From assembly GCA_910585605.1 (NCBI GenBank), contig CAJUFL010000012.1, positions 1 through 64,000 on the forward strand: a DNA stretch of 64,000 bases. The letters run 5' to 3'. How positions within the stretch are numbered: the stretch's first letter is position 1; every line of letters begins with the position of its first letter. Source of the DNA: an uncultured Lachnospiraceae bacterium (GTDB lineage: Bacteria; Bacillota; Clostridia; Lachnospirales; Lachnospiraceae). The notes under the pieces were generated by a model. The model was not told where the DNA came from. It made no database searches and worked only from the letters and a program-made list of their open reading frames with translations. Position numbers and translations under genes: made by a program. Below are positions 43,674-51,725 of this stretch, piece after piece.

Positions 43674-44921
43674 TCATTCTTTTAAAAGTATCGCTGTTCC
43701 GATTCCCCCCGCCGCTGCTATTGCAGCAATCCCGTACTTTCCCTGGCCATGTCTCTTTGCCGTGTCAGGCGGCTCCAGTTTCCGCATGGCTTCTAAAAGA
43801 TGCAGGATAATAATGCCTCCGGATGCCCCATAAGGATGTCCGTAAGCAAGTGCACCTCCAAAAATATTATATCTCCCACAATCCTTTCCATACTTCTCTT
43901 CCATCAGATAATCAATAACCGCAAATGCTTCATTGTATTCCCATGCCGTTATCTCCTCTGCCGTTAAATGATTCCTCGCAAGCAGCTGATCAATTGCCGG
44001 CAGGATACTTTCCGGGCTCCGCCATGGGGAACCTCCTGCTGATACCACATCCACAATCTCTGCTTTTTTAGACAATCCGTGAGCAGCCAGATATTCTTTC
44101 GAACAAAGCAGCACAAATGCCGCCCCATCATGTGTAAGGCAGGAATTTCCTGCCGTAATATATTTTCCTCCCGGTATCAGCATGGGAAGACGATCAAGGA
44201 ATCTTTCCGATATATGTGGACGAATCCCTTCATCTTTTCCACACATTTTCCTGCTGCGCAAAGCCTCTGTCCCCTTTTCTTCATACGCAAAGCAGGGAGC
44301 TGCAATCATCTCTTGCAGTTCCCTGTCCTCTGCCGCTTTTGCGGCCCTTTCATGACTCGTAATCACATAACGGTTCAACCGGTGTTTATCCATTTCCCAT
44401 AAAGCGGCTACATCCTCGGCGCCACGGAACATGGCAAGTTCATCCGGCTTTCCCGGCACAAATTTTGCAGTCCGGTAAGCATTCCCAAGCTTAGACAATT
44501 CCCTTATATCATAACTCTCATTTCCCGCATAATCGGGATGATGTGGATTTCTAACACGTACAGGCTTTGTGGAACAGCTCTCAAATCCGCCTGCGATTGC
44601 TGTGTCAATCAGACCGCACTCAATCTTTGCTGCCGCCGCCGCAACCGCTTCCAAACCGGAACCACACTGGACATCCACGGTCATCGCGGGAATCTCTTCC
44701 CTGAGACCTGCCTCCAGCATCATCAGCCGCGTCAGATTGCCTCCGGCACCAACTCCGTTTCCGGCTATCACAAACCCAATATCCTCTTCCGGCACCTGAT
44801 ATTTATACAATACCTCCCGGAGCACAAACGCTCCCAGCTGTTCTGCACTCAGATTTCGATATATTCCGTTTTCTACACCGATATAACTTCTAAGCCCTCC
44901 TGCTATGCAAACCCGTTCCAT
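43674..44921 (-). CDS. Thiolase-family protein lacking the C-terminal Cys (YhfS-like)
   Basis: This is a 415-residue thiolase fold. The nucleophile is in VDVQCGSGLEAV (about residue 88). NEAFAVID and GGALAYGHPYGASG (catalytic His) are present. The C-terminal active-site CxGGG is replaced by AAAGGIGTA, so the second cysteine is absent and normal Claisen thiolase chemistry may be lost. The start at 44921 has AGGTGG at 6 nt; the longer frame begins with GTG. It lies between bioY and the ligase in the BirA-type operon. A role in biotin precursor (pimeloyl) supply is inferred from context. Confidence 0.9.
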   Translation of the reverse strand: MERVCIAGGLRSYIGVENGIYRNLSAEQLGAFVLREVLYKYQVPEEDIGFVIAGNGVGAGGNLTRLMMLEAGLREEIPAMTVDVQCGSGLEAVAAAAAKIECGLIDTAIAGGFESCSTKPVRVRNPHHPDYAGNESYDIRELSKLGNAYRTAKFVPGKPDELAMFRGAEDVAALWEMDKHRLNRYVITSHERAAKAAEDRELQEMIAAPCFAYEEKGTEALRSRKMCGKDEGIRPHISERFLDRLPMLIPGGKYITAGNSCLTHDGAAFVLLCSKEYLAAHGLSKKAEIVDVVSAGGSPWRSPESILPAIDQLLARNHLTAEEITAWEYNEAFAVIDYLMEEKYGKDCGRYNIFGGALAYGHPYGASGGIIILHLLEAMRKLEPPDTAKRHGQGKYGIAAIAAAGGIGTAILLKE

Positions 44922-44965
44922 TTCATCCACCTGTTCCTATCTAACTTCATATAACCTCTTTCCTT

Positions 44966-45556
44966 TTATACCTCTGCTTTTGGAGGTCTCGTTTTCTTGC
45001 TTCCACTATAATCCTCCATCATATAAAATGCACTCTGAACCGGTCTGGCAATCAGAGCTGCCGCAACACATTTCACTATATCCAATGGGATAAACGGAAG
45101 CACAGCGGCGGCAAATGCTGCCTTCCATGTCATCCCTGCCGCAAATTTCATCCAGATGCATCCCATTCCATTGATAACCGGTATCCCTATCAGAACCATA
45201 ACAAGTATATACCTTTTTATATCATATTTCTGCCCTTTTAATAAAGCGATCAGAACTGTCGCCACAACAAATCCAATATAATACCCTCCGGTAGGACCAA
45301 ACATTTTACCTGGACCGGAAGTCCCTCCTGCAAAAACAGGTGCTCCCACAAACCCAAGCAGCCAGTAACATATCATTGTAAAAAATGTTTCTCCCGGTGT
45401 CAGAACCAGTGCCACCAGATTTACCGCCAGAGTCTGCCCTGTAATGCTGGCCGTGGTAAATGGCAGTGGTATAACAATATAGGATGCCACACTCACAAAT
45501 GCCGTCATCAATGCCATTTTTGTAAGCTGTGCTGTAGAAAATTTTGATTTCATCAT
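44966..45556 (-). CDS. bioY: Biotin transporter BioY
   Basis: This is a 196-residue BioY, the biotin-binding S-component of an ECF transporter, with about six helices. Motifs: FTTASITGQTLAVNLVALVLTPGE, PVFAGGTSGPGKMFGPTGGYYIGF. AAAGGGGA precedes the chosen ATG (45556); a GTG five codons upstream would overlap the ribosome site. It is the second gene in the BirA-type operon. The general ECF energising module is encoded elsewhere. Confidence 0.96.
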   Translation of the reverse strand: MMKSKFSTAQLTKMALMTAFVSVASYIVIPLPFTTASITGQTLAVNLVALVLTPGETFFTMICYWLLGFVGAPVFAGGTSGPGKMFGPTGGYYIGFVVATVLIALLKGQKYDIKRYILVMVLIGIPVINGMGCIWMKFAAGMTWKAAFAAAVLPFIPLDIVKCVAAALIARPVQSAFYMMEDYSGSKKTRPPKAEV

Positions 45557-45599
45557 ATATTCCCCTTTCACTCGTAAAACCTTATAACGTCAGCTCTCC

Positions 45600-46154
45600 T
45601 TAACTAAAGATAACCTCTGCATAACATATTCCCTTATCCGGTGATTCCACAAAGAGCTTCTTTCTCTGCACAAGACATACAAAATGAGATCCCATAAACA
45701 TAGGAGCTTTAAAACGCATGGTATATCCCTGCCTTCCTAATGGAATAAAACCCTTATCCAGCAACAAATCAATCAGCATGAGCCCTGGCACGACAGCCCC
45801 TTCTCCCCTGTGTATGGGATTGGTATCCTGTACCTGTTCTAAATAATTCTCTGCCTGAGCCCATGTAAAGCAAAACCACTCATCCACATCAGATTGTTTT
45901 TGAGGCACTCTGTTTTCATGGAACAAGCCATCTGATTTCATCAAGGTAACAGTCAGCCTGCCCGCCGGATTATGGACCTTGTCAAATCCTTTCACTTCTA
46001 TTACCGCATAACCATCTTTTTCTGATTGCATTCTGCTTTCAACAGTATGTATCTGCCCTTCTAACTGCCAATATGCCCTGGCGATGGCATATTCGTTATA
46101 TCTTCCATCGTTATAAACAGATAAGCCCGCAGCCAATTTTAAGAAATCTGTCAT
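45600..46154 (-). CDS. Hotdog-fold (MaoC-like) protein, first gene of BirA operon
   Basis: This is a 184-residue protein. The segment TNPIHRGEGAVVPGLMLIDLLLDKGFI resembles the hydratase-type hotdog motif (NPIHxD...VPG), and YTMRFKAPMF is like the last strands of MaoC/FkbR2 domains. I do not recognise a specific enzyme. It precedes bioY, thiolase and ligase directly behind two BirA-type operators, so a role in acyl-CoA or pimeloyl metabolism is a fair guess. AGAGGAAG precedes the ATG. Confidence 0.7.
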   Translation of the reverse strand: MTDFLKLAAGLSVYNDGRYNEYAIARAYWQLEGQIHTVESRMQSEKDGYAVIEVKGFDKVHNPAGRLTVTLMKSDGLFHENRVPQKQSDVDEWFCFTWAQAENYLEQVQDTNPIHRGEGAVVPGLMLIDLLLDKGFIPLGRQGYTMRFKAPMFMGSHFVCLVQRKKLFVESPDKGICYAEVIFS

Positions 46155-46167
46155 ATCTTCCTCTCAA

Positions 46168-46199
46168 TTGTTAACCTTTTCCAAAATGTAAGTTGACAT
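46168..46199 (-). promoter_or_regulatory. BirA-type operator 1 (downstream of the -10)
   Basis: TTGTTAACC (46168-46176) and AGTTGACAT (46191-46199) form an inverted pair of half-sites separated by 14 bp, the BirA repressor pattern. It lies in the leader just before the hotdog gene. Confidence 0.75.
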
Positions 46200-46210
46200 T
46201 ATATTTCCAT

Positions 46211-46239
46211 ATCATACAGCCGGTTTTTCCATTTGTCAA
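46211..46239 (-). promoter_or_regulatory. Promoter of the hotdog-BioY-thiolase-ligase operon
   Basis: TTGACA (46234-46239), 17-bp spacer, TATGAT (46211-46216) on the reverse strand. The -35 is inside operator 2. Confidence 0.85.
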
Positions 46240-46265
46240 CCCTGTTTTGCATTTCAGGTTAACAT
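46233..46265 (-). promoter_or_regulatory. BirA-type operator 2 (over the -35)
   Basis: TTGTCAACC (46233-46241) and AGGTTAACAT (46256-46265) are half-sites separated by 14 bp and match the BirA consensus. Binding would cover the -35 element. Confidence 0.82.
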
Positions 46266-46571
46266 TTTATATACTGACTATTTTTTGCTTATTTCCGCAA
46301 ACAGCGATCCAAGCGTGCTTGCACATTTGGCAGCTGAAGTGAGGTTACTTATCCCGTTGCTTACAACACGCAATATGTTCTACTATAATATCATTCCGTT
46401 AAATACCTCGCAGCAGAGTAACGGGACATGACCTGGCTTCTCTTAGCAAGTCCGCTCCGAAGGCATGAGGTATTTGAACCTCGCAGCATTCGCCAAATAT
46501 CCGCACTAGTGCGGCTGCCCGGCTCATTGCCTGTGAAAATAAATCTTGTGAAAACGCAGAAAATCTATGGG
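46266..46571. other. Structured GC-rich intergenic region, no gene seen
   Basis: The stretch between the BirA operon and yaaA contains several complementary segments: AAATACCTC (46398-46406) with GAGGTATTT (46465-46473), and CCGCACTAGTGCGG palindrome near 46499-46512. Base composition is richer in GC than its surroundings. The reverse-strand frame at 46399-46734 has no ribosome site. It looks like a non-coding repeat or small RNA, but I cannot name it. Confidence 0.5.
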
Positions 46572-46624
46572 TTGACACGATAAATATCTCCATATATGAT
46601 ATTTTTATCATGTGATAAAAATAT
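46572..46624 (+). promoter_or_regulatory. yaaA promoter with 26-bp palindrome at the start site
   Basis: TTGACA (46572-46577), 17-bp spacer, TATGAT (46595-46600). The palindrome ATATTTTTATCA-TG-TGATAAAAATAT (46599-46624) begins at the end of the -10 box and spans the start site. It would be a good operator for an unknown dimeric repressor or a 5' mRNA hairpin. Confidence 0.75.
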
Positions 46625-46669
46625 TTAGTATTTGTGGCGGCTGTTACAGACAAAAAGAGGAAAAGCAGA

Positions 46670-47422
46670 ATGCGAATTATTATATCCCCAGCAAAAAAAA
46701 TGAATATAGAGACTGATTTGCTTGCATGGAACAATCTTCCTCAATTCTTACCGGAGGCAGAAAAACTGGCAGAGTATTTGAAGTCATTGGATTATGGGGC
46801 GTTAAAAACAATCTGGAAATGTAATGATAAGATAGCCGCACTCAATTATGAGCGATTGCAGACAATGGATTTGAAAAAAGCACTTACGCCCGCTGTTTTA
46901 TCATATGAAGGGATTCAGTATCAGTATATGGCACCACAGGTAATGGAAAAACAGGAGCTTTTATATGTAGAGGAGCATCTTCGTATTTTGTCAGGCTTTT
47001 ATGGGATGCTAAAACCATTTGACGGGATTGTGCCATACAGGCTGGAAATGCAAAGTAAGCTGTTGCATTATGAGACAGATACGCTGTATCAGTTTTGGAA
47101 TCATAAACTGTTTGATGCTCTTTGTGAGGAAACAGACTGTATTTTAAATCTTGCTTCCAAGGAATATAGTAAATGCATTACGACCTATAACAAGGGAAAA
47201 CAGAAAATTGTAACCTGTATCTTTGGCGAGCTGGTAGATGGGAAAGTCAGGCAAAAGGGGACCCTTGCAAAAATGGCGAGGGGTGAAATGGTTCGGTTCC
47301 TCGCCGGCAGACAGTCTGAAAATATAGAATCGGCAAAGGACTTTACTGGACTAGGCTATCAGTTCAGGGAAGAATTATCTGATGATTGCAACTATGTATT
47401 TGTAAACTCCACAGAGCTTTAG
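46670..47422 (+). CDS. yaaA: YaaA peroxide-stress protein
   Basis: This is a 250-residue YaaA/DUF328 protein, which limits free iron and DNA damage during peroxide stress. Diagnostic motifs are MRIIISPAKKMN at the N-terminus, LSYEGIQYQYM, FYGMLKPFDGIVPYRLEM and the ending NYVFV. AGAGGAA precedes the ATG 8 nt upstream. It is followed 54 bp on by a DUF434 gene on the same strand. It has a strong promoter with a palindrome over the start site. Confidence 0.95.
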   Translation: MRIIISPAKKMNIETDLLAWNNLPQFLPEAEKLAEYLKSLDYGALKTIWKCNDKIAALNYERLQTMDLKKALTPAVLSYEGIQYQYMAPQVMEKQELLYVEEHLRILSGFYGMLKPFDGIVPYRLEMQSKLLHYETDTLYQFWNHKLFDALCEETDCILNLASKEYSKCITTYNKGKQKIVTCIFGELVDGKVRQKGTLAKMARGEMVRFLAGRQSENIESAKDFTGLGYQFREELSDDCNYVFVNSTEL

Positions 47423-47476
47423 ATACAGATATTAATGTTTACAGCGAAAAAACAGTGGGGCTTGGAAGGTGAAATA

Positions 47477-48196
47477 ATGGATACAAGGAAGATTGTAAAA
47501 AGAGGCTATGTTCCTAGTGACCAAAAGGAATTTGCGGGGATACAGTTAGAACATTTGAAAGAAGCGGCAAAGGATACCCGGTATCTGCTAGATCGAGGAT
47601 ATGCAATGAAGAATGCAACAACATTTGTCGGCAACCATTACATGTTTTCAGAAAGGCAGCGTCTGGCTTTGGCAAGAAGCATATCCTGTAACACAGATGT
47701 TCAAAAACGGAAGGAAAAAATGCTGGAAAAGGGAACAGAGGGAATGACCGTACATGTTGATGGCTTTAATACAATAATTTCTTTAGAGGTTGCATTATCT
47801 GGTTCCCTGTTATTTCATTGCTGTGATGGAACAATCAGGGATTTGGCAGGGCTTAGGGGAACCTACCGTATTATTGACAAAACAGAACAGGCGGTTCGCC
47901 TGATTTTTGCACAGCTGAAAAAAATCGAAATCGGTGAAGCTGTATTTTATCTGGATGCACCGGTATCAAATTCCGGCAGGTTAAAGGCACTGATTCTGGA
48001 AATTGCGGATGGATATGATTTTGATGTGTCTGTAGAGATTATCAATGATGTGGACAGAGTATTGGAAAAGCTGTCGGGAGTGATTTCCGGTGATGCAATT
48101 ATATTAAACAAGTGCAAAAGCTGGATCAATCTGGTGTCGGCTATTGTATCAGACCTGCCAGATGTGTGGGTGATTGAATTGATGGATGGTCAGTAG
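47477..48196 (+). CDS. DUF434 family protein
   Basis: This is a 239-residue protein. YVPSDQKEFAGIQLEHLKEAAKDTRYLLDRGY is typical of DUF434, and the following QRLALARSISC and VHVDGFNTIISLEVALSG, DGTIRDLAGLRGTYR belong to the family too. Acidic pocket residues in VDGFN and DGTIRD suggest a nucleotide-binding or nuclease-like fold, not confirmed. AAGGTG precedes the ATG. It is probably cotranscribed with yaaA. Function unknown. Confidence 0.9.
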   Translation: MDTRKIVKRGYVPSDQKEFAGIQLEHLKEAAKDTRYLLDRGYAMKNATTFVGNHYMFSERQRLALARSISCNTDVQKRKEKMLEKGTEGMTVHVDGFNTIISLEVALSGSLLFHCCDGTIRDLAGLRGTYRIIDKTEQAVRLIFAQLKKIEIGEAVFYLDAPVSNSGRLKALILEIADGYDFDVSVEIINDVDRVLEKLSGVISGDAIILNKCKSWINLVSAIVSDLPDVWVIELMDGQ

Positions 48197-48402
48197 ATAC
48201 CGATGAGAAGGGAAAGTGTATTAGGATTTATTCAATGTGTGTCAATAAGCTAAATAAACTGATTCATTATATCTATGAAAGTTTTCCTGAAGGACTTGAT
48301 ACGTTGGTCGATAATGCTGCACAAACTGTCATCCTATTCGTTCCCGTGCAAAAGGATAAACGGCTCTTTATTTCCTTTTTCTTGATAATATAAGGCTATA
48401 TC
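48197..48402 (+). pseudogene. Unidentified open remnant after the DUF434 gene
   Basis: A frame of about 70 codons, open from within the end of the DUF434 gene, encodes KGKCIRIYSMCVNKLNKLI and SFPEGLDTLVDNAAQ before a stop near 48393. It has no ribosome site near its only ATG (48235). Codon use looks coding, so I read it as a decayed gene end. I do not know the family. Confidence 0.3.
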
Positions 48403-48634
48403 CATTTATTCTTCCTCACAATTTCAACTCTTTCTCTCTATGCAATATCATCAAATATATTCAAAAATACCTTGAATAGCATCAGATACATTCATCATTT
48501 CGGAAATTAGTAATCTGTCTGCTTTTTTATAACCACGAACAGATAAATCCAACTATGAAAGCTTTTCGCAATGTATATATCCTTGTGTATTTTCAGTAGA
48601 CATCCATATATGAAGAAGTCCCGGCTTAGAATTA
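48403..48634. other. Decayed region, no intact gene
   Basis: On the reverse strand an open piece of about 33 codons (SVRGYKKADRLLISEMMN) ends near 48453. It is surrounded by stop codons and looks like the tail of a lost gene next to the antitoxin remnant. Confidence 0.35.
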
Positions 48635-48685
48635 TTAATAATAGAACATCCTATTATTTCCCCATTCTTTTACCTGAACTTGCAT
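48635..48685 (-). pseudogene. MazE/AbrB-type antitoxin, N-terminal remnant
   Basis: ATG with AAGGAGG 7 nt upstream begins QVQVKEWGNN, matching the start of MazE/AbrB-fold antitoxins. The frame stops after 16 residues. Its mazF-type toxin is absent. The upstream ribosome site is still perfect, so decay is recent. Confidence 0.5.
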
Positions 48686-48770
48686 ACAAAACCTCCTTAC
48701 AACCCTGTATATACCACATAAGGAAAGTTATCAATCCACATTTACTTCATGATAACAGAAAATCCAAATA

Positions 48771-48923
48771 CTATTTTATATTTCTTTTTTTACACGACTT
48801 GCAGCCTTCGCTTGTCCCGCCGCAGCCACAGCTACAGCCGCCTTCTTTTCCGCTTTTCCAGCGGTATCGAAGAACAAAGAAGACTGCTGCTCCCAATAAT
48901 GTTAAAACGATAAAATCTGCCAT
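48771..48923 (-). CDS. FeoB-associated Cys-rich membrane protein
   Basis: This is a 50-residue protein with one membrane helix (ADFIVLTLLGAAVFFVLRY) followed by a Cys-rich tail GGCSCGCGGTSEGCKSCKK. That is the pattern of FeoB-associated Cys-rich membrane proteins, thought to assist ferrous-iron uptake. The start at 48923 is chosen over an upstream ATG on helix position, with GGGAAAA as a weak ribosome site. It lies 22 kb from feoAB, so it is separate from the usual operon. Confidence 0.85.
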   Translation of the reverse strand: MADFIVLTLLGAAVFFVLRYRWKSGKEGGCSCGCGGTSEGCKSCKKRNIK

Positions 48924-49110
48924 AATTTTCCCATCTGCACGAACCGTACAATGCACTGCTTTTACAACAATATCCGGTGACTTATTATAATCTTCTTCTA
49001 ATGCTTTTATCCATTTGCCACTAATAACATTTTACTACAAAGACCGACCGGTTAAAAGAAAATTTTTAATAATGCAATCTATAAAAATTTTCTTTTAATT
49101 ATAATCAAAT

Positions 49111-50202
49111 CTACTCATTCTGCTCACTCACTGTAATCCTGCATTTCAGTGTTTTACCATAAACCTTAGCAGAAATTACAGTTTTTCCTGCTTTTTTAGC
49201 AGTTACCCTACCATTCTTGTCAACTGTGGCAACACTCTTATCCTTACTGCTCCATTGTACATCAGCCTTGATTCCTTTCACCTTTAATTTTATGGAGGAA
49301 CCGACTTCCATTTCTACAGAGGATTTATTCAGCAAAAGACTCTTTTGAACCTCTTTGGCATTCTTTTTACATGCGGAAATCATCTTCCTTGCATCATGAA
49401 AACGTTCACCATCTCCGGAGCTTCCCAACGTCACAATCACATAGGAATGTCCCTTATATGTATAAACCCCGGCAAAGCAATATTTTGCAGTCCAGCCACT
49501 GCCTGTCTTACCAATGCAATAGTAATCCTTACTGCCCAGCAAATGATTCGTGCTGGTGACAGAATGGTATCTGCCACCTATGCTTTTGAAGGAATAACTC
49601 TTCTTTTTCAGAATTTTCCGGATTGTGCCATTATTATAGGCATATCGCATAATCAATGCCAAGTCATATGCCGTGGTATAATGTGTTTTGCTGGAACGCA
49701 GTCCGTTAGGCGTTCCGAAATATGTATTTTTGCAGCCTATCTTTTTTGCTTTCTTATTGACCTCTTTCATAAACTTATCCACACTGCCGCTGGTTCCTTC
49801 TGCCACCGCTATTGCACAGTCGTTAGCAGAAGGAAGCAGCATTGCATGTAAGAGGTCCCAGAGGTAATAACTGTCACCGGTGCTCATCCCCAGCCTGACT
49901 CCGGTTACGCTGTTTGCATTTGAAGAAATTCTTATCTTCTTTTTCAATGACTTATTTTTCTCCACTGCCACAATGGCAGTCATCAGCTTCGTGGTACTGG
50001 CATTATGGCATTTGATATTTGCGTTCTTTTTATATAAGACCTTGCCACTGTCTAAGTCCATGATAATCGCACGCTTACCGCTTAAGGACAGGGATATCTT
50101 GGATGTCTTTGCGTATACCGGGCAGGATGTTACCAGCAGCATAGTTGCTATTAAAATGGTTGTTAAAAATGTTTTTCCTTGCTTTGTAATGTGCGTAATC
50201 AT
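49111..50202 (-). CDS. Secreted D-alanyl-D-alanine carboxypeptidase with Big2 domain
   Basis: This is a 363-residue exported peptidoglycan carboxypeptidase (S11 family). The signal peptide ends at PVYA (about 31). SxxK is in ASTTKLMTAI, the SxN-type motif in LLPSANDCAIAVAEG and KTG in CIGKTGSGW, all in normal order, so it should trim D-Ala from stem peptides. The C-terminal 80 residues (VEMEVGSSIKLKVKG...) form a Big2-like immunoglobulin domain for wall attachment. It is one of two such enzymes in the envelope island. Confidence 0.92.
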   Translation of the reverse strand: MITHITKQGKTFLTTILIATMLLVTSCPVYAKTSKISLSLSGKRAIIMDLDSGKVLYKKNANIKCHNASTTKLMTAIVAVEKNKSLKKKIRISSNANSVTGVRLGMSTGDSYYLWDLLHAMLLPSANDCAIAVAEGTSGSVDKFMKEVNKKAKKIGCKNTYFGTPNGLRSSKTHYTTAYDLALIMRYAYNNGTIRKILKKKSYSFKSIGGRYHSVTSTNHLLGSKDYYCIGKTGSGWTAKYCFAGVYTYKGHSYVIVTLGSSGDGERFHDARKMISACKKNAKEVQKSLLLNKSSVEMEVGSSIKLKVKGIKADVQWSSKDKSVATVDKNGRVTAKKAGKTVISAKVYGKTLKCRITVSEQNE

Positions 50203-50310
50203 ATTGTTGTCTTCTTTCTATTTCTGTTTTTTGTTTTAAAAGAGCACTGCCGTCTATCTTCTATCGCTCTCTTTCCCTGAAATGTACTGCTTTCACACAT
50301 CCGTTTTATA

Positions 50311-51663
50311 TTATGGTCGGAATCTAAGTTCCCAATAATCGCTAGAATCCGCTTTATTCGGTATCATCCGGATATGATATGTCCTTTTCCCTTTTTTCAA
50401 TTCTACTGTATCGCCATCAAAATAGAAAGCCTTTTTTACCTTAATTGAATTTTTATTTTTGCTATAGGTAACATTTGCAGGTTTTTGTGTGCATTTATAT
50501 CCGGTTCCCAAGAAGTTTTTAAAGGATACTGTCTGCCCTTTCTTTGCCGCATAAAGAATAGTTAAATTCTTATACCCTGTCAAATCAAGCTTCTTGATTT
50601 TGCTTCCGTAATAGGAAATAATTCGCAGCTTCTTGTTATTTTTCAGATTTAATAAAGAAATTTTTGTGTTACTGCAATATAAAGCAGATAAGTTCTTATT
50701 TTGTGTTACATCAAGGGATTTTAAGTTCTTATTTCCACTTAAAGAAACTTCCACCAGCTTCTTATTTTTCTTTATGTTAATACTTTTCAATTTATTTTTC
50801 CCTGCATAAAGGCATCTTAGATTCTTACATTTGCTGACATCCAATTTGGTGAGCCGGTTTCCATAGCAATACAATTCCTGTAAAGATTTCGGCAGCTTCA
50901 AGGATGTTAGTTTACTATTTTCACATATCAGCCATTTTAATCTATTATGCTTTGAAAAGTCCAATTTGGTCAGTTTTGTATCACATATAAAAACATTTAC
51001 TAATTTCGTCAGATTATTTAATCCCTTAATCTGGTTTATCTTTTCCCCTGATAGTCCTAATGTCTTCAAATTTACCATATCGGATACATCCGCACAGGTG
51101 CATAAACTGGTATCCTCTAGATAATACTCTGTCAGTTGGGCTTGTATAGATTGTGTGAATCCTTCCAGACTGGCAAGCTTACTGCCAGACAAGTTTAAGA
51201 ATGTTACCCTGGGAATATTCATATTCAATTTAACCGTTCCGTTACTGCTAAAACGAAAGCTCGTGATATATGGTGCATCAATACTGACTGTTGCTGCATC
51301 ACTGTTATCAACACTAACGGATTTTAAGCCTGTCTGATAAAAGGAAGCCGTACTGCCTGCAAATTGACAAATTTCAATTTCTTCCAGTTTCGTCAGCTTT
51401 TCAATGCCGGATAAATCTTTAACGATTCCATGTTCAAAGCCAATATACAATTCCTTAATATCATCTGTCTCAATCACTTCAAAATCTTCATCCCCATCGT
51501 AACCAGTAAAATATTCCTTCATCACTGCCTGTCTGACAGCCGCATCCTTGAACTCACTGATTTTCATTTCCTCTGCAAAAGCTGTATTGCCCATGGATAG
51601 GATTCCCATCAACATCAATACGCCTGTTGATAAGCATTTAATTAATTTCTTTGTTGTTTTCAT
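50311..51663 (-). CDS. Secreted leucine-rich repeat protein (internalin-like)
   Basis: This is a 450-residue protein with a signal peptide ending at TAFA (about 30). Residues 85-400 are leucine-rich repeats of internalin type, e.g. LKSLDVTQNKNLSALYCSN and NLTKLVNVFICDTKLTKLDFS, each of about 21 residues. The C-terminus is a lysine-rich non-repeat cap. No sortase signal is visible, so it may be secreted or bound non-covalently. AGGGAGAAA precedes the ATG. Ligand unknown. Confidence 0.9.
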   Translation of the reverse strand: MKTTKKLIKCLSTGVLMLMGILSMGNTAFAEEMKISEFKDAAVRQAVMKEYFTGYDGDEDFEVIETDDIKELYIGFEHGIVKDLSGIEKLTKLEEIEICQFAGSTASFYQTGLKSVSVDNSDAATVSIDAPYITSFRFSSNGTVKLNMNIPRVTFLNLSGSKLASLEGFTQSIQAQLTEYYLEDTSLCTCADVSDMVNLKTLGLSGEKINQIKGLNNLTKLVNVFICDTKLTKLDFSKHNRLKWLICENSKLTSLKLPKSLQELYCYGNRLTKLDVSKCKNLRCLYAGKNKLKSINIKKNKKLVEVSLSGNKNLKSLDVTQNKNLSALYCSNTKISLLNLKNNKKLRIISYYGSKIKKLDLTGYKNLTILYAAKKGQTVSFKNFLGTGYKCTQKPANVTYSKNKNSIKVKKAFYFDGDTVELKKGKRTYHIRMIPNKADSSDYWELRFRP

Positions 51664-51725
51664 TGTTTTTCTCCCTTACTAATTAAATCACCAAAATAAT
51701 ATACTTTACATTGTCCCTTATTTCA

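Noticed and set aside
46399..46734. Reverse-strand 111-codon frame upstream of yaaA
   Set aside because: No ribosome site; it overlaps the yaaA start and crosses the promoter and palindrome.
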